Assembly (NCBI GenBank): GCA_007859835.1
Contig: SJPJ01000001.1
Span: forward strand, 4,569,078-4,633,077
Origin: Novipirellula herctigrandis
GTDB taxonomy: Bacteria; Planctomycetota; Planctomycetia; Pirellulales; Pirellulaceae
Reading direction: 5' to 3'
Length of the DNA stretch: 64,000 bases
Shown here: positions 1-7,861 of the stretch, piece by piece
How positions within the stretch are numbered: position 1 is the stretch's first letter
How the letters are laid out: each line of letters starts with the position of its first letter
Made by a program: the position numbers and the translations under genes
The notes under the pieces: generated by a model
Databases searched by the model: none
What the model saw: only the letters and a program-made list of their open reading frames with translations
What the model was told of the DNA's origin: nothing

Positions 1-20
1 GACCGCGACGGTAGGAAACG

Positions 21-54
21 AAAAAAAGCCAGCCTCCCCATGCGGAGGCTGGCT
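21..54 (-). terminator. Intrinsic terminator of the secreted PDZ gene
   Basis: A perfect 11-bp inverted repeat (27-37 pairing with 44-54, 6-nt loop) is followed on the minus strand by a run of seven T residues (A-run at 21-27 on the plus strand). It lies about 120 bases beyond the stop of the minus-strand PDZ gene that ends at 173, and fits a rho-independent terminator for it. Confidence 0.85.
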
Positions 55-172
55 ACTGAAGAGGTCTAAAGAGTTTGTTGTTTGATCAGGTCGTACGACA
101 CTTCACTGCGGTCCGTCACCCTGAGTGATAACTATCTCGGTGGATTACCACCGAGCGACGATGGCAATTCGC

Positions 173-658
173 TTATCGGCGGTTCATCGCGACGGGGCCG
201 CCTTGGTATCGTGGGTAAGCGGTTAGGTGTTGCGGTTGGCCGGTTCGCACATTGACCACCGTCATTTGCAATTGGCCTCCGCTACGATTGATTGCTCGTA
301 GTAACTCACCTTGGCATGTCAGTGGGATCGAGTTGGCGGTGACGAGAATATCGCCAGGTTCTAAGCCGATTTGTTGGGCAGGTGAACCAGGGACGACGCT
401 GTTGACGCGTTGGCCGTATTGCTGCTGAGGTCCGGGGCCAGGATACGGAATGACGCGAGTTTCAATCGCTGCAACAGGCCCAACGCCCGAATTTGGTAAG
501 ACCACCGTCGATGTGTAAACGCCTAAGAAGTAACTCGAGGTCGGCTGGGTCGGAGGACCGATGGGCATAGGGACAACTTGAATGCGGTTTTGTGCGGATG
601 CCGCGGAAACAGTGATCAGGGTAGCAAGCAGGGCAGCGAGGGTGTTTGCCGTTTTCAT
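173..658 (-). CDS. Small secreted PDZ-domain protein
   Basis: The 161-residue product begins with a signal peptide (MKTAN, hydrophobic stretch, AASAQ cleavage site). After a Pro-rich linker (residues about 30-80, with PYPGPGPQQQ) comes a PDZ domain near residues 60-150. Its carboxylate-binding loop is of GVYT type and the core reads VVPGSPAQQIGLEPGDILV. PDZ domains bind C-termini or internal strands of partner proteins, so an adaptor in the periplasm or at the surface is plausible. No catalytic domain is present. The frame stays open upstream to 787, but the ATG at 658 is preceded by AAGGA at good spacing and starts the signal peptide, so I take it as the start. The gene diverges from the sigma factor at 907. 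A second small secreted PDZ protein lies at 4483, on the other side of the kinase. The partner is unknown. Confidence 0.8.
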   Translation of the reverse strand: MKTANTLAALLATLITVSAASAQNRIQVVPMPIGPPTQPTSSYFLGVYTSTVVLPNSGVGPVAAIETRVIPYPGPGPQQQYGQRVNSVVPGSPAQQIGLEPGDILVTANSIPLTCQGELLRAINRSGGQLQMTVVNVRTGQPQHLTAYPRYQGGPVAMNRR

Positions 659-906
659 CGTTAGGATTCCTTGACGTGGGGATGAGTGAAATGGGTTGAG
701 AGCGGAATGCTCGAGGGAACAATCAACACCAGCGAAGACAACCGATACAAAGGGACACAGAAATTTGAAAAAAAAGAAATTGACCAACCAATCCTCGTTT
801 TTCTGATAGCCAACCGGGGGGAACGAGTGTTACCATTAGCGTCTGGTGGGGAAGCCTGTCCCGATGTTTCTCCGCGTCCTACTTTGATTGAATGAGGCGA
901 GATACC

Positions 907-1554
907 ATGTCCGAAAAATCGCGTTTAGGTGAACAAACGATGACAGTGGAGCGATGCCTCGAAATGCTTCGCGAAGGTGATACCGCAGTCCGGGGCGAGC
1001 TACTGAATTTGACCCAAGATCGGTTAATGCGTTTGACCGCCAAGATGAAGCGTGATTTTCGTGGCGTGGGACGTTGGGAACAAACCGAGGATGTGTTTCA
1101 AAATGCTTCGATGCGTCTTTACCAAGCGATGTCGTCAACAAAAATTGAAGACACTCGCCACTTTTTCCGGTTGGCCGCACTACAAATTCGTCGTGAATTG
1201 ATCGACTTATGTCGCCACTATCGCGGCCCACAGGGCCAAGGAGCCCATCACGCGACCCAGCCTCGCGATGCCGATGGTGACCAAGATCGTGCTGCGGCAT
1301 TCGATCCCGGCGATGCCACCGGAAACCCCTCGGAATTGGAAGCCTGGAGTGATTTCCACGAGTGTGTCGGCCAATTGCCCGATCGAGAACGAGAAGTGTT
1401 CGAGCTGCTGTGGTATCATGAACTTAAGCAAGAAGAAGTAGCCGAATTGCTGGGCGTTTCGACGCGCAGCGTGAAGCGGCTTTGGCGATCAGCTCGGCTA
1501 ATGTTACATGATCGCTTGAACGATTCGACTCGACAAAGTATCGCGATCGGATGA
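907..1554 (+). CDS. ECF-type RNA polymerase sigma factor
   Basis: A 215-residue sigma-70 family protein of the extracytoplasmic-function type. Region 2 covers roughly residues 20-90 (LMRLTAKMKRDF, then WEQTEDVFQNASMRLYQA). A variable, hydrophilic linker carries HYRGPQGQGAHH. Region 4, with its helix-turn-helix, lies near residues 155-205 (LPDREREVFELLWYHELKQ, EEVAELLGVSTRSVKRLW). No anti-sigma factor gene is adjacent. Instead the stop codon overlaps the start of a Ser/Thr kinase gene by ATGA, so translation is probably coupled and the kinase is the likely regulator; sigma-kinase pairing is well known in planctomycetes. An in-frame ATG at 892 exists, but GAGG at 895-898 sits well for the ATG at 907. 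The regulon is not visible; the secreted-protein genes downstream are candidates by position only. Confidence 0.9.
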   Translation: MSEKSRLGEQTMTVERCLEMLREGDTAVRGELLNLTQDRLMRLTAKMKRDFRGVGRWEQTEDVFQNASMRLYQAMSSTKIEDTRHFFRLAALQIRRELIDLCRHYRGPQGQGAHHATQPRDADGDQDRAAAFDPGDATGNPSELEAWSDFHECVGQLPDREREVFELLWYHELKQEEVAELLGVSTRSVKRLWRSARLMLHDRLNDSTRQSIAIG

Positions 1555-3824
1555 ATGTGGATGCAAAGACGGTTACCGTGATCGAAGACCTGCTCGACCG
1601 CTGGGAAGAAGCAAACGAAGCAGGCCAACCGATTTCGATTGAAGCTCTTTGTGAGTCGCACCCCGATTTGCTTGATGCCGTTCGATCACGGATTGCAAGA
1701 CTGCAGGAAATCGATGGCCGCATCGGCAAAGGGATCGAATCCCTGAGTCGAAAGGATGCAAAGCTACTTATCCAATCTTCGATCGAAGAGCTGGATTTTT
1801 TGCAACGTGGCGGTTTAGGTGCGGTGTACGTTGGCGAAGATGCAGCCGTCCATCGTTGTGTGGCCGTCAAATTTCTGCATCCCCATCTGGCCACCGATCC
1901 GCTGTGCCGCGAACGATTTTTGCTCGAAGCCGAAGTCACCGCGCGGCTTGAACATCCCGGTGTGATCCCGCTGTATGGTATTGGGCAAACCGATGATGGC
2001 GATCCATTTTACGCAATGCGGTTCATCGATGGTCAATCGATGGATGAGCTGGTCAAGTCATTGCATGAGCGACCGGCTGAATCAAAAATCAACCGACTCG
2101 AAAACGATCGTCGATATCGGCAATTGCTAAACCATTTTTTATCTGTTTGCCAAACCATTGCCTACGCCCATAACCGTGGGATCGTGCATCGCGACATCAA
2201 GCCAGCCAATGTGATGTTGGGAAAATACGGCGAAACCATTGTCGTCGATTGGGGATTAGCAATTCCTGTGGTTCGGGACGAACCGTTTCGTCAAAGCGGC
2301 GAAAAGACACTGATGCCCGCTCTCACAGGCGAGAGCAGCACGTCCGGACAAGGCGCGGGGACACCGGTTTATATGAGCCCCGAGCAGGCATCGAATTTGG
2401 CTCCAACACCCGCCAGCGACATCTACAGTCTCGGTGCCACGCTTTACAAAATCTTGTCTGGTAAAACGCCCGTCGATGGCAATTCGCTCGTCGAAGTCAA
2501 GCAGCGTGTGATCGATGGACGAATCACGCCGGTCGATGAAATCCGCCCGAACGTCCCACCCCCATTGGCAGCGATCACTCACAAGGCCTTGTCGCTGAAA
2601 CCGTCGGATCGCTACGCAACCGCTTTGCAAATGGCCGAGGATGTGGAAGCGTTCTTGGCCGATGAGCCGGTCTCTGCATACCGGGAATCGTGGCTTGGAA
2701 AAGCGATGCGAGTCGCGCGCCATCATCGCTCGGCGACACAAACGGCGATCATCGCACTGCTAATTGGCTCGGTTTTAGCCGGTTTTGCGTTCTTGACCTT
2801 GGGGGCGTATGCAACGCGAGAAACCTTGCTTCGCAAAGATGCTCAAGCAGCACAAATCCAAGCGTCGGACGAGCGAGCCAACGCGGAGCGGCTCCGACGT
2901 GAGTCGATGGCGACAAGCGCAAAGTTCTTAGCTAAATCCCTTGGCAATGAGATCGACCTACGGTGGCGTGTGTTGGAAGCCGAAGCAGCATCGCCGATCC
3001 TTCGCAAATTAATCACCGACTTGAATGCCAACGTTTCCACGGCACCGGTTGATCCCGAGCGTGACGAAGGTGCACTTCTACTCAGTTCGCTCGATCCGGC
3101 CAGAAGCGAACTACAAAATTGGTTGCAAGCTCGTTACATCAACAGCCAACGATCAGTGAAATCGGATTCGTGGTTCGTCCAAAGCATCGACGGCACTCAG
3201 CTAGCCCGCGTGCTGCCAGGCGACAGCATCGGGCGAAATTATCGACATCGCGACTATTTCCACGGCCGTGGCTACGATTTGAATTTGGGATCCATTAGCA
3301 AGGATGCCGATTTGCCCAAACCGCTTGTCGACAAGGTCGTTCACATGTCGGCGGTCTACGAAAGTACAAACACGAGGACCTTGAAAGTCTCGTTCTCCGT
3401 GCCGATTTATGACGCGGAAGTGGAAGCATATTCACGTGAACGCATCGGTGTGATGGGAATGTCGGTGGAATTAGGCGATTTTGCGATGGACGAAAATACG
3501 TGGTTGATCGATACGCGTCCGGATCCGTTCGCCAAACAGCGGGGTTTGCTGCTTCAGCATCCCGATTTAGGCCAACGCAGCGAGGACGTCGAGCCTCCCC
3601 GTCTAAGCGAGGAGTTGGTGGGACGATCGTTGGAACTGCGGAAAAAACGGGCTCGTCAAACCGATAGGGTCGCATCGCTTTCGCCGCAGGAAACGGTGCT
3701 TTTGATTGACGATCCGATTCATTTCACACCGACACTGGTTGCAATGGAACCGATCATGATCAAGGGTCGAGCGGCCGATGTCGCCGATACCGGATGGATT
3801 GTTGTGGTCACGGAAACGAAATAA
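1551..3824 (+). CDS. Transmembrane Ser/Thr protein kinase with Cache-like sensor
   Basis: A 757-residue Hanks-type kinase. The cytoplasmic kinase domain spans residues about 83-370: glycine loop GGLGAVYVG (87-95), ATP-binding K107, catalytic loop HRDIKPAN with D215 and N220, the metal-binding motif as DWG (D233) instead of the usual DFG, and the APE-like segment GTPVYMSPEQA. A single membrane helix follows at about 397-420. The C-terminal 330 residues should lie outside the membrane and contain a segment resembling dCache sensors (WFVQSIDGTQLARVLPGDS, then YRHRDYFHGRG, then TLKVSFSVPIY and GVMGMSVEL). A plausible role is to sense an envelope ligand and phosphorylate cytoplasmic targets, perhaps the sigma factor encoded just upstream with a 4-base overlap. 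The domain calls on the kinase side are firm; the sensor class is by resemblance. Confidence 0.92.
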   Translation: MNVDAKTVTVIEDLLDRWEEANEAGQPISIEALCESHPDLLDAVRSRIARLQEIDGRIGKGIESLSRKDAKLLIQSSIEELDFLQRGGLGAVYVGEDAAVHRCVAVKFLHPHLATDPLCRERFLLEAEVTARLEHPGVIPLYGIGQTDDGDPFYAMRFIDGQSMDELVKSLHERPAESKINRLENDRRYRQLLNHFLSVCQTIAYAHNRGIVHRDIKPANVMLGKYGETIVVDWGLAIPVVRDEPFRQSGEKTLMPALTGESSTSGQGAGTPVYMSPEQASNLAPTPASDIYSLGATLYKILSGKTPVDGNSLVEVKQRVIDGRITPVDEIRPNVPPPLAAITHKALSLKPSDRYATALQMAEDVEAFLADEPVSAYRESWLGKAMRVARHHRSATQTAIIALLIGSVLAGFAFLTLGAYATRETLLRKDAQAAQIQASDERANAERLRRESMATSAKFLAKSLGNEIDLRWRVLEAEAASPILRKLITDLNANVSTAPVDPERDEGALLLSSLDPARSELQNWLQARYINSQRSVKSDSWFVQSIDGTQLARVLPGDSIGRNYRHRDYFHGRGYDLNLGSISKDADLPKPLVDKVVHMSAVYESTNTRTLKVSFSVPIYDAEVEAYSRERIGVMGMSVELGDFAMDENTWLIDTRPDPFAKQRGLLLQHPDLGQRSEDVEPPRLSEELVGRSLELRKKRARQTDRVASLSPQETVLLIDDPIHFTPTLVAMEPIMIKGRAADVADTGWIVVVTETK

Positions 3825-3872
3825 AAAAACTATTTGCGATTTTCCTTGTCCCCTCGGAGTGGTCGGTTCCGC

Positions 3873-3912
3873 CCTGCAAAAGAGTTAACCCCTTACAACT
3901 CTCTTTTGCAGG
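3873..3912 (+). promoter_or_regulatory. Hairpin enclosing the Shine-Dalgarno of the next gene
   Basis: A perfect 12-bp inverted repeat (3873-3884 with 3901-3912, 16-nt loop) sits in the 97-base gap after the kinase. The 3' arm ends in CAGG, whose AGG belongs to the AGGA ribosome-binding site of the gene starting at 3922. A shorter competing pairing is possible between GAGTT (3882-3886) and AACTC (3897-3901). There is no T-run, so a simple terminator is less likely than RNA processing or translational control. Confidence 0.5.
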
Positions 3913-3921
3913 AACAAAACG

Positions 3922-4419
3922 ATGCTTCACACAAACCTTCTTCAAAATGTCCGTACTTTGGTCTTAGCTTCGATGGCCGCATGTCTCGTGACTGTGACCG
4001 CACAAGCCCAAAGCGCTGGGACAATTGTCGATGTCGGACCTGGTTTTGCTGGTTCCAATGCCACCGCGGGTGGTGCTTGGATGCATACTGACACCGATTC
4101 ACGGGTCGGACCCGGTGGCAGCATGGGACGCGGGTTGGCGATCGGTGCTGGACCGAACGGATTGGCATTGTCCCATTCGATCGGCGTCAACAGTGGTGGC
4201 GTCGGCGTCGGACACAACTTCAATATGTCGATCGGGCGAAACGGCACGCATGTCAGCCACGGTGGCGTTCAGTCCACCGGCGGAAACTCGCGAATCATCG
4301 CTGGCGGTAACACCCGGCAAATCTTTGGTGGTGTTTCGGGTGGCAGCAATGTCACTGGATTCGGCAACCAAACCAGAGCCTACACGGGTGCTCGGACGCG
4401 TCTTTTCCGCCGCTGGTAA
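3922..4419 (+). CDS. Glycine-rich secreted protein, function unknown
   Basis: A 165-residue protein with a signal peptide (hydrophobic core LVLASMAACLVTVTA, cleavage near AQA-QS). The mature part is rich in Gly, Ser, Asn and Val and shows alternating small and hydrophobic residues (for example GVNSGGVGVGHNFNMSIG and GGNSRIIAGGNTRQIFGG), which suggests a beta-rich extended or fibrous fold. No catalytic motif or known domain was recognised. The ribosome-binding AGGA at 3911-3914 is partly enclosed in a hairpin. It lies between a sensor kinase and a secreted PDZ protein on the same strand, so co-expression is plausible. The export call is good; the role is unknown. Confidence 0.75.
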   Translation: MLHTNLLQNVRTLVLASMAACLVTVTAQAQSAGTIVDVGPGFAGSNATAGGAWMHTDTDSRVGPGGSMGRGLAIGAGPNGLALSHSIGVNSGGVGVGHNFNMSIGRNGTHVSHGGVQSTGGNSRIIAGGNTRQIFGGVSGGSNVTGFGNQTRAYTGARTRLFRRW

Positions 4420-4482
4420 GGACCATTCGCTTCACCGAACCCTATTTCGATCACGCTCACTCTTCTCACAGGAAACCAAGCC

Positions 4483-5148
4483 ATGTTCCGTTTAGCTACA
4501 TTCGCCTTCGTCGCGATCACTACCTTATCGACTTGCTCGGCTCAACAATCGTTGTTTGATTCCCATGGCCGTGTCGACGTCGACGCCATTCGCCGTCACA
4601 CGATGGCCACAATGCCGATTCCCTCTGGAATCGATGACGCTGCAGGTTTGATGCATACATTTGATCACCTCGCACTCAATCCTGTCCAAAAGTGGGGTTT
4701 ACGTTTAATGCCCGTCCCAAATTTGCTTGCCAATTGCCACAAATTGCTCGCCGACGGAGCCGGTCTATTGGTCGTCGATGTTGCGGATCGGTCACCAGCA
4801 CACCAAGCCGGAATTCGTTCGGGCATGGTACTGCTTTCGATCGACGACCAGGATTTGCGTCGACTTGATGATGTACCACCGTTAAGCGACGGTTGTCAAA
4901 TTCGCCTATTGACCGAAAAAGGGCTGCAATCGGCGAACATAAATTTGTCAACGAATGCATCGCCTATCAATTTCGATTCGGTATCGGTCAGCAACATCAA
5001 TGGCCAAATTCGGATTCGAGCGACCCTCGAGACTCAAAGCGGCTCGCAACAGATTGATATGCAAGGCAATCGCGACGAAATTGATCGTCAAATCGATGAA
5101 CTTCCGACCAAAATAGGCGAACAACTGCGTCGCCAAGTTGGCTATTAG
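4483..5148 (+). CDS. Secreted PDZ-domain protein
   Basis: A 221-residue protein starting with a signal peptide (FRLATFAFVAITTLSTCSA-QQ). A PDZ-like domain lies near residues 65-150 with GLLVVDVADRSPAHQAGIRSG followed by MVLLSIDDQDLRRLDD, the classic turn where substrate-bound PDZ domains of HtrA proteins align. The C-terminal 60 residues are polar, with alternating charges (QIDMQGNRDEIDRQIDELP), and are not assigned. No protease domain is attached. AGGAAA precedes the ATG at normal spacing. With the minus-strand PDZ protein at 173-658 it flanks the sigma/kinase pair, so the two may work in the same envelope pathway (inference). A strong terminator follows at 5229. Confidence 0.8.
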   Translation: MFRLATFAFVAITTLSTCSAQQSLFDSHGRVDVDAIRRHTMATMPIPSGIDDAAGLMHTFDHLALNPVQKWGLRLMPVPNLLANCHKLLADGAGLLVVDVADRSPAHQAGIRSGMVLLSIDDQDLRRLDDVPPLSDGCQIRLLTEKGLQSANINLSTNASPINFDSVSVSNINGQIRIRATLETQSGSQQIDMQGNRDEIDRQIDELPTKIGEQLRRQVGY

Positions 5149-5469
5149 CCCAATTAGCAATTCGATCGCTAGAAATCGGGCACGTTCGCGTCCCAAGCCC
5201 ACGCACCCACAATACCACCGTCCCACTGAAAACCCAGTTTACGTCTGCTTTGGCAGCACGGGAGCTGGGTTTTTTCGTTTGCATCGGGTTTCGCTTTCAT
5301 TTCGTTGTGTTCTGAAAACGACAAGCAAAAAAAACTTTCAACATTTCGTGTCCCCTTTCTCTGCTCGCTCTCGCCCAGTTAATCGTTGGCCGGCATCGAT
5401 GTTTGATTCGGCCCTAATCACATCGCTTCTTGCGAATGAACCCGCAAGATACTTTTCGGAGACAAGACC
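5149..5469. other. Intergenic region with terminator and leader of the next gene
   Basis: These 321 bases hold the intrinsic terminator at 5229-5275 and then about 190 bases of leader for the Ala/Gly-rich protein gene at 5470, including an A-run at 5328-5336. GGAG at 5458-5461 is a good ribosome-binding site for that gene. I see no further gene, and no promoter good enough to call. Confidence 0.6.
5229..5275 (+). terminator. Intrinsic terminator after the PDZ gene
   Basis: AAAACCCAG (5229-5237) pairs with CTGGGTTTT (5265-5273), with a nested CTGC/GCAG stem inside, and the outer arm runs into six T residues. It closes the plus-strand transcript of the sigma/kinase/PDZ genes about 80 bases after the PDZ stop codon. 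Confidence 0.85.
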
Positions 5470-6168
5470 ATGAAACGCTTCACATCCTTGTTCAGTTTTG
5501 CCGCAGCCGTACTCGCCGTATCACTCGTCGCATCGGACGCATCGGCACAAGTATCCTCTAGCAGTTTCTCGACGGGCGGCGTCGCACGATCATCCGCATC
5601 CGGCTCAGGCAATGTACGCTTGAATGCCCGCGCCGCCGCTTCCAATGGCGGTTACGCAGACGCTCGAATGACCGGCTCAGGATTTAACGGTGGCCGAGCA
5701 ACCGGCAATGCAATCGCGGCCAGTAACGGTGGTATTGCGGTCGCTCGTGGCAATAGTGTCGCGAACGGATGGAACGCTCGCAGTAACAGCAACGCCGTTG
5801 CCGCATCGAACTACGGCGTAGCCATCGCCAACGACTCGGCTCGAGCTTACGGTAACGCCAATGCCAACAGCATGAGCGGTGCGTTCACCACGGGAGGCTT
5901 CTCGGCAGCCAACGGATCAGCAACCGCACGTGGATACTTCGGCGGTCGTGCTGTAGCAAACAATACCGCGATCAGTGCAGTTGATTACGGTGTCGGCATC
6001 GCCAACGGCAGTGCCAATTCGACCGCCATCTTCGGCGGCCAAGCAATCAGCAACAGCGGAGCCTACAGCGTTGGCGTCGGCGGTTTCCATAACTCAGGAG
6101 CCACGGCAAACAGTGGTGCAATGTTCGGTGGCCAAAGCATCTCCAATGCCTACCACTTCGCTCCCTAA
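5470..6168 (+). CDS. Secreted Ala/Gly/Asn/Ser-repeat protein
   Basis: A 232-residue protein with a clear signal peptide (SLFSFAAAVLAVSLVASDASA-QV). Nearly the whole mature chain is Ala, Gly, Asn, Ser and Val arranged in irregular repeats. A recurrent core reads SNGGIAVAR, SNYGVAIAN or VDYGVGIAN, followed by short polar spacers such as SNSNAV or GNANAN. The alternation of small and aliphatic residues is what one expects of a beta-solenoid or amyloid-like fibre, but no known family (curli, ice-binding, hemagglutinin) was recognised with confidence. GGAG precedes the ATG. It is flanked by intrinsic terminators, so it is probably its own transcription unit. A structural surface or matrix protein is the best guess; function unknown. 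Confidence 0.75.
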   Translation: MKRFTSLFSFAAAVLAVSLVASDASAQVSSSSFSTGGVARSSASGSGNVRLNARAAASNGGYADARMTGSGFNGGRATGNAIAASNGGIAVARGNSVANGWNARSNSNAVAASNYGVAIANDSARAYGNANANSMSGAFTTGGFSAANGSATARGYFGGRAVANNTAISAVDYGVGIANGSANSTAIFGGQAISNSGAYSVGVGGFHNSGATANSGAMFGGQSISNAYHFAP

Positions 6169-6205
6169 AAAAGTGCTGCAAGCCACTTTCCACCGCGATT
6201 CAATG

Positions 6206-6243
6206 AACGCAGGCCCAGCTTAAGACGGGCCTGCGTTTTTTTC
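6206..6243 (+). terminator. Intrinsic terminator after the Ala/Gly-repeat gene
   Basis: An 11-bp perfect stem (6206-6216 with 6227-6237, 10-nt loop, GC-rich) runs directly into a T7 tract (6236-6242). It lies 38 bases after the stop codon at 6168 and between two converging genes. The T-tract is on the plus strand only. Confidence 0.9.
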
Positions 6244-6291
6244 GTTGGGATGTGAAAGCTAGATCAACTCGAATCGTCGAGTTCCGACAAG

Positions 6292-7491
6292 CTATTTGGT
6301 CGGTTGGATTCCGAGTGATTCGTTCGCGGCCGTTTGAAAAGCCGCTCGGATGTCCGAATCGTCGCTGTTGGGTAAACCGGTACGCTGGATCATTAGCACG
6401 TAGACCGTTTTTGTTTTTGGGTCGACCCAACCCTGTGTTCCAAACGCTCCACCATGTCCGAAAGTCCCAGGCGATAGTGTTTCCGAAACTCCTTGGGGTT
6501 CACGAACAATACACCATCCCAAGCCCCAACCGTTGCCTGGCGTAAAGCCGGTTACAAGCTCCTCGGTTTGCAAAGACGTCATTTGCTCGACTGAATCTTT
6601 CGACAAATATCGTGTCCCACGAAATTGACCGCCATTGAGAACCATCTGATAAAACAGAAACATATCGCGACCGGCCGAAAACAATCCGCCCGATGGGTTC
6701 GGGCCTTGCGTTTTACCCTCACTCGCGTCGGCTGAATGCTCCGTGATGCGGTTATTGACTGGTGTCAACGATGACTCCCCGGGACCATAAAGTGTTGCCA
6801 CTCGCATTTGTCGTTTTGCATCCGGAAAGAACGTCGTGTTTTTCATCCCTAGGGGCTCAAAGATCCGTTCGTTCAAAAACGCATCGAGTGGTTGATCCGA
6901 AACGATTTCAACGATTCGCCCCGCCACGTTCAATCCAGGGCTATATTTCCACATAGTGCCTGGATCGAAAGCACGCGGTCGCATCGCGATTTCGTCTACT
7001 GCGTCTTTCAGAGAACCCGCAAAGACTTGATCGCCCGCCAGTCCCGACGTATGTGTCAGAAGATCTCGAATCGTGATTTCGCGACTCGGTGATTCACCGT
7101 TTTTCAATTTCGCCGTGGCAAACGCAGGAATGTACTGGCTGACTTTGTCGTCGACACTCAGCTTGCCTTCCTCTTGAAGCATCATCACCGCAGTAGCAAC
7201 GATCGGTTTGGTCATCGAGGCAATCGAAAATAGCGAAAATCTCACCATGGGCTTATCAGCGTCGATATCGGCAAGGCCGACCGCACCGTAGTGAGCGATC
7301 TTTCCGTCGTGCCCGACCAGCGTTACCGCTCCTGAAATCTCGCCTGACTCCACATACGCTTCCATCGCCTTATCAATGGCCGCGACGGTAGGAGCTGTCT
7401 TTTTCGGGGCAGCCTCCTGAGCAGATGCGATAAACGGGACAAGGCACCCGAATGCCAATGCGCAAATTGCACTCGATCGAATGTGAGTCAT
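6292..7491 (-). CDS. Secreted serine hydrolase of the beta-lactamase (class C) fold
   Basis: A 399-residue protein with a signal peptide (MTHIRSSAICALAFGCLVPFIASA-QE) followed by a PF00144-type serine beta-lactamase-like domain across residues about 35-390. The nucleophile motif is SMTK (S92, K95), the second motif is YSP (Y183), and the third is near HGGAFG in the C-terminal part. Members of this family include penicillin-binding proteins, esterases such as EstB, D-aminopeptidases and class C beta-lactamases. Sequence alone does not tell which, and resistance to antibiotics should not be inferred. The length and complete motif set suggest an active enzyme acting outside the cytoplasm. It is on the opposite strand from its neighbours and converges on the terminator at 6206-6243. 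Confidence 0.9.
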   Translation of the reverse strand: MTHIRSSAICALAFGCLVPFIASAQEAAPKKTAPTVAAIDKAMEAYVESGEISGAVTLVGHDGKIAHYGAVGLADIDADKPMVRFSLFSIASMTKPIVATAVMMLQEEGKLSVDDKVSQYIPAFATAKLKNGESPSREITIRDLLTHTSGLAGDQVFAGSLKDAVDEIAMRPRAFDPGTMWKYSPGLNVAGRIVEIVSDQPLDAFLNERIFEPLGMKNTTFFPDAKRQMRVATLYGPGESSLTPVNNRITEHSADASEGKTQGPNPSGGLFSAGRDMFLFYQMVLNGGQFRGTRYLSKDSVEQMTSLQTEELVTGFTPGNGWGLGWCIVREPQGVSETLSPGTFGHGGAFGTQGWVDPKTKTVYVLMIQRTGLPNSDDSDIRAAFQTAANESLGIQPTK

Positions 7492-7861
7492 GGTTAGTTG
7501 TCCTTTAAAAAAGATCCAGAGTCAGAAAAAGACTGACAGGAAAGGCATCGACATTCTCCAACAGTCTGCAAAACAGTATAGCGACCAGCGATTCCCATCC
7601 TCGACTTATCTAGAACGGACCACAAAGACGTTGGCGGTCACCCACGTAGTCGATGGGCAAACCAGAAGGACTCATTTGTTCACTAGTAAGTGTAAGGTAC
7701 TCTGACCCAGGCAAATAAGGCTAGTTTTCGCTTGCAATTACCCCACCAGACGGGGAACATATGGGGGGGTGAACATTACAGCCGGATTGCTACGCAGACT
7801 TCTTTATGACATGTAGAAAAAGAGCGACTCGCGTAGCAGCACACTTCGACGAGACAGTCCA
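7492..7861. other. Divergent intergenic region upstream of the giant gene
   Basis: These 370 bases separate the starts of the hydrolase (minus) and the giant reading frame (plus), so they should carry both promoters. I see a short stem GTCAG/CTGAC near 7520-7540 and CCCC/GGGG arms at 7741-7754. A poor -35-like TTGCAA at 7732 has only weak -10 candidates near 7755-7762. No gene is supported here. Confidence 0.5.

Noticed and set aside
6292-7491. Antibiotic-resistance beta-lactamase
   Set aside because: The fold includes many peptidases and esterases, and nothing in the sequence shows penicillin hydrolysis.
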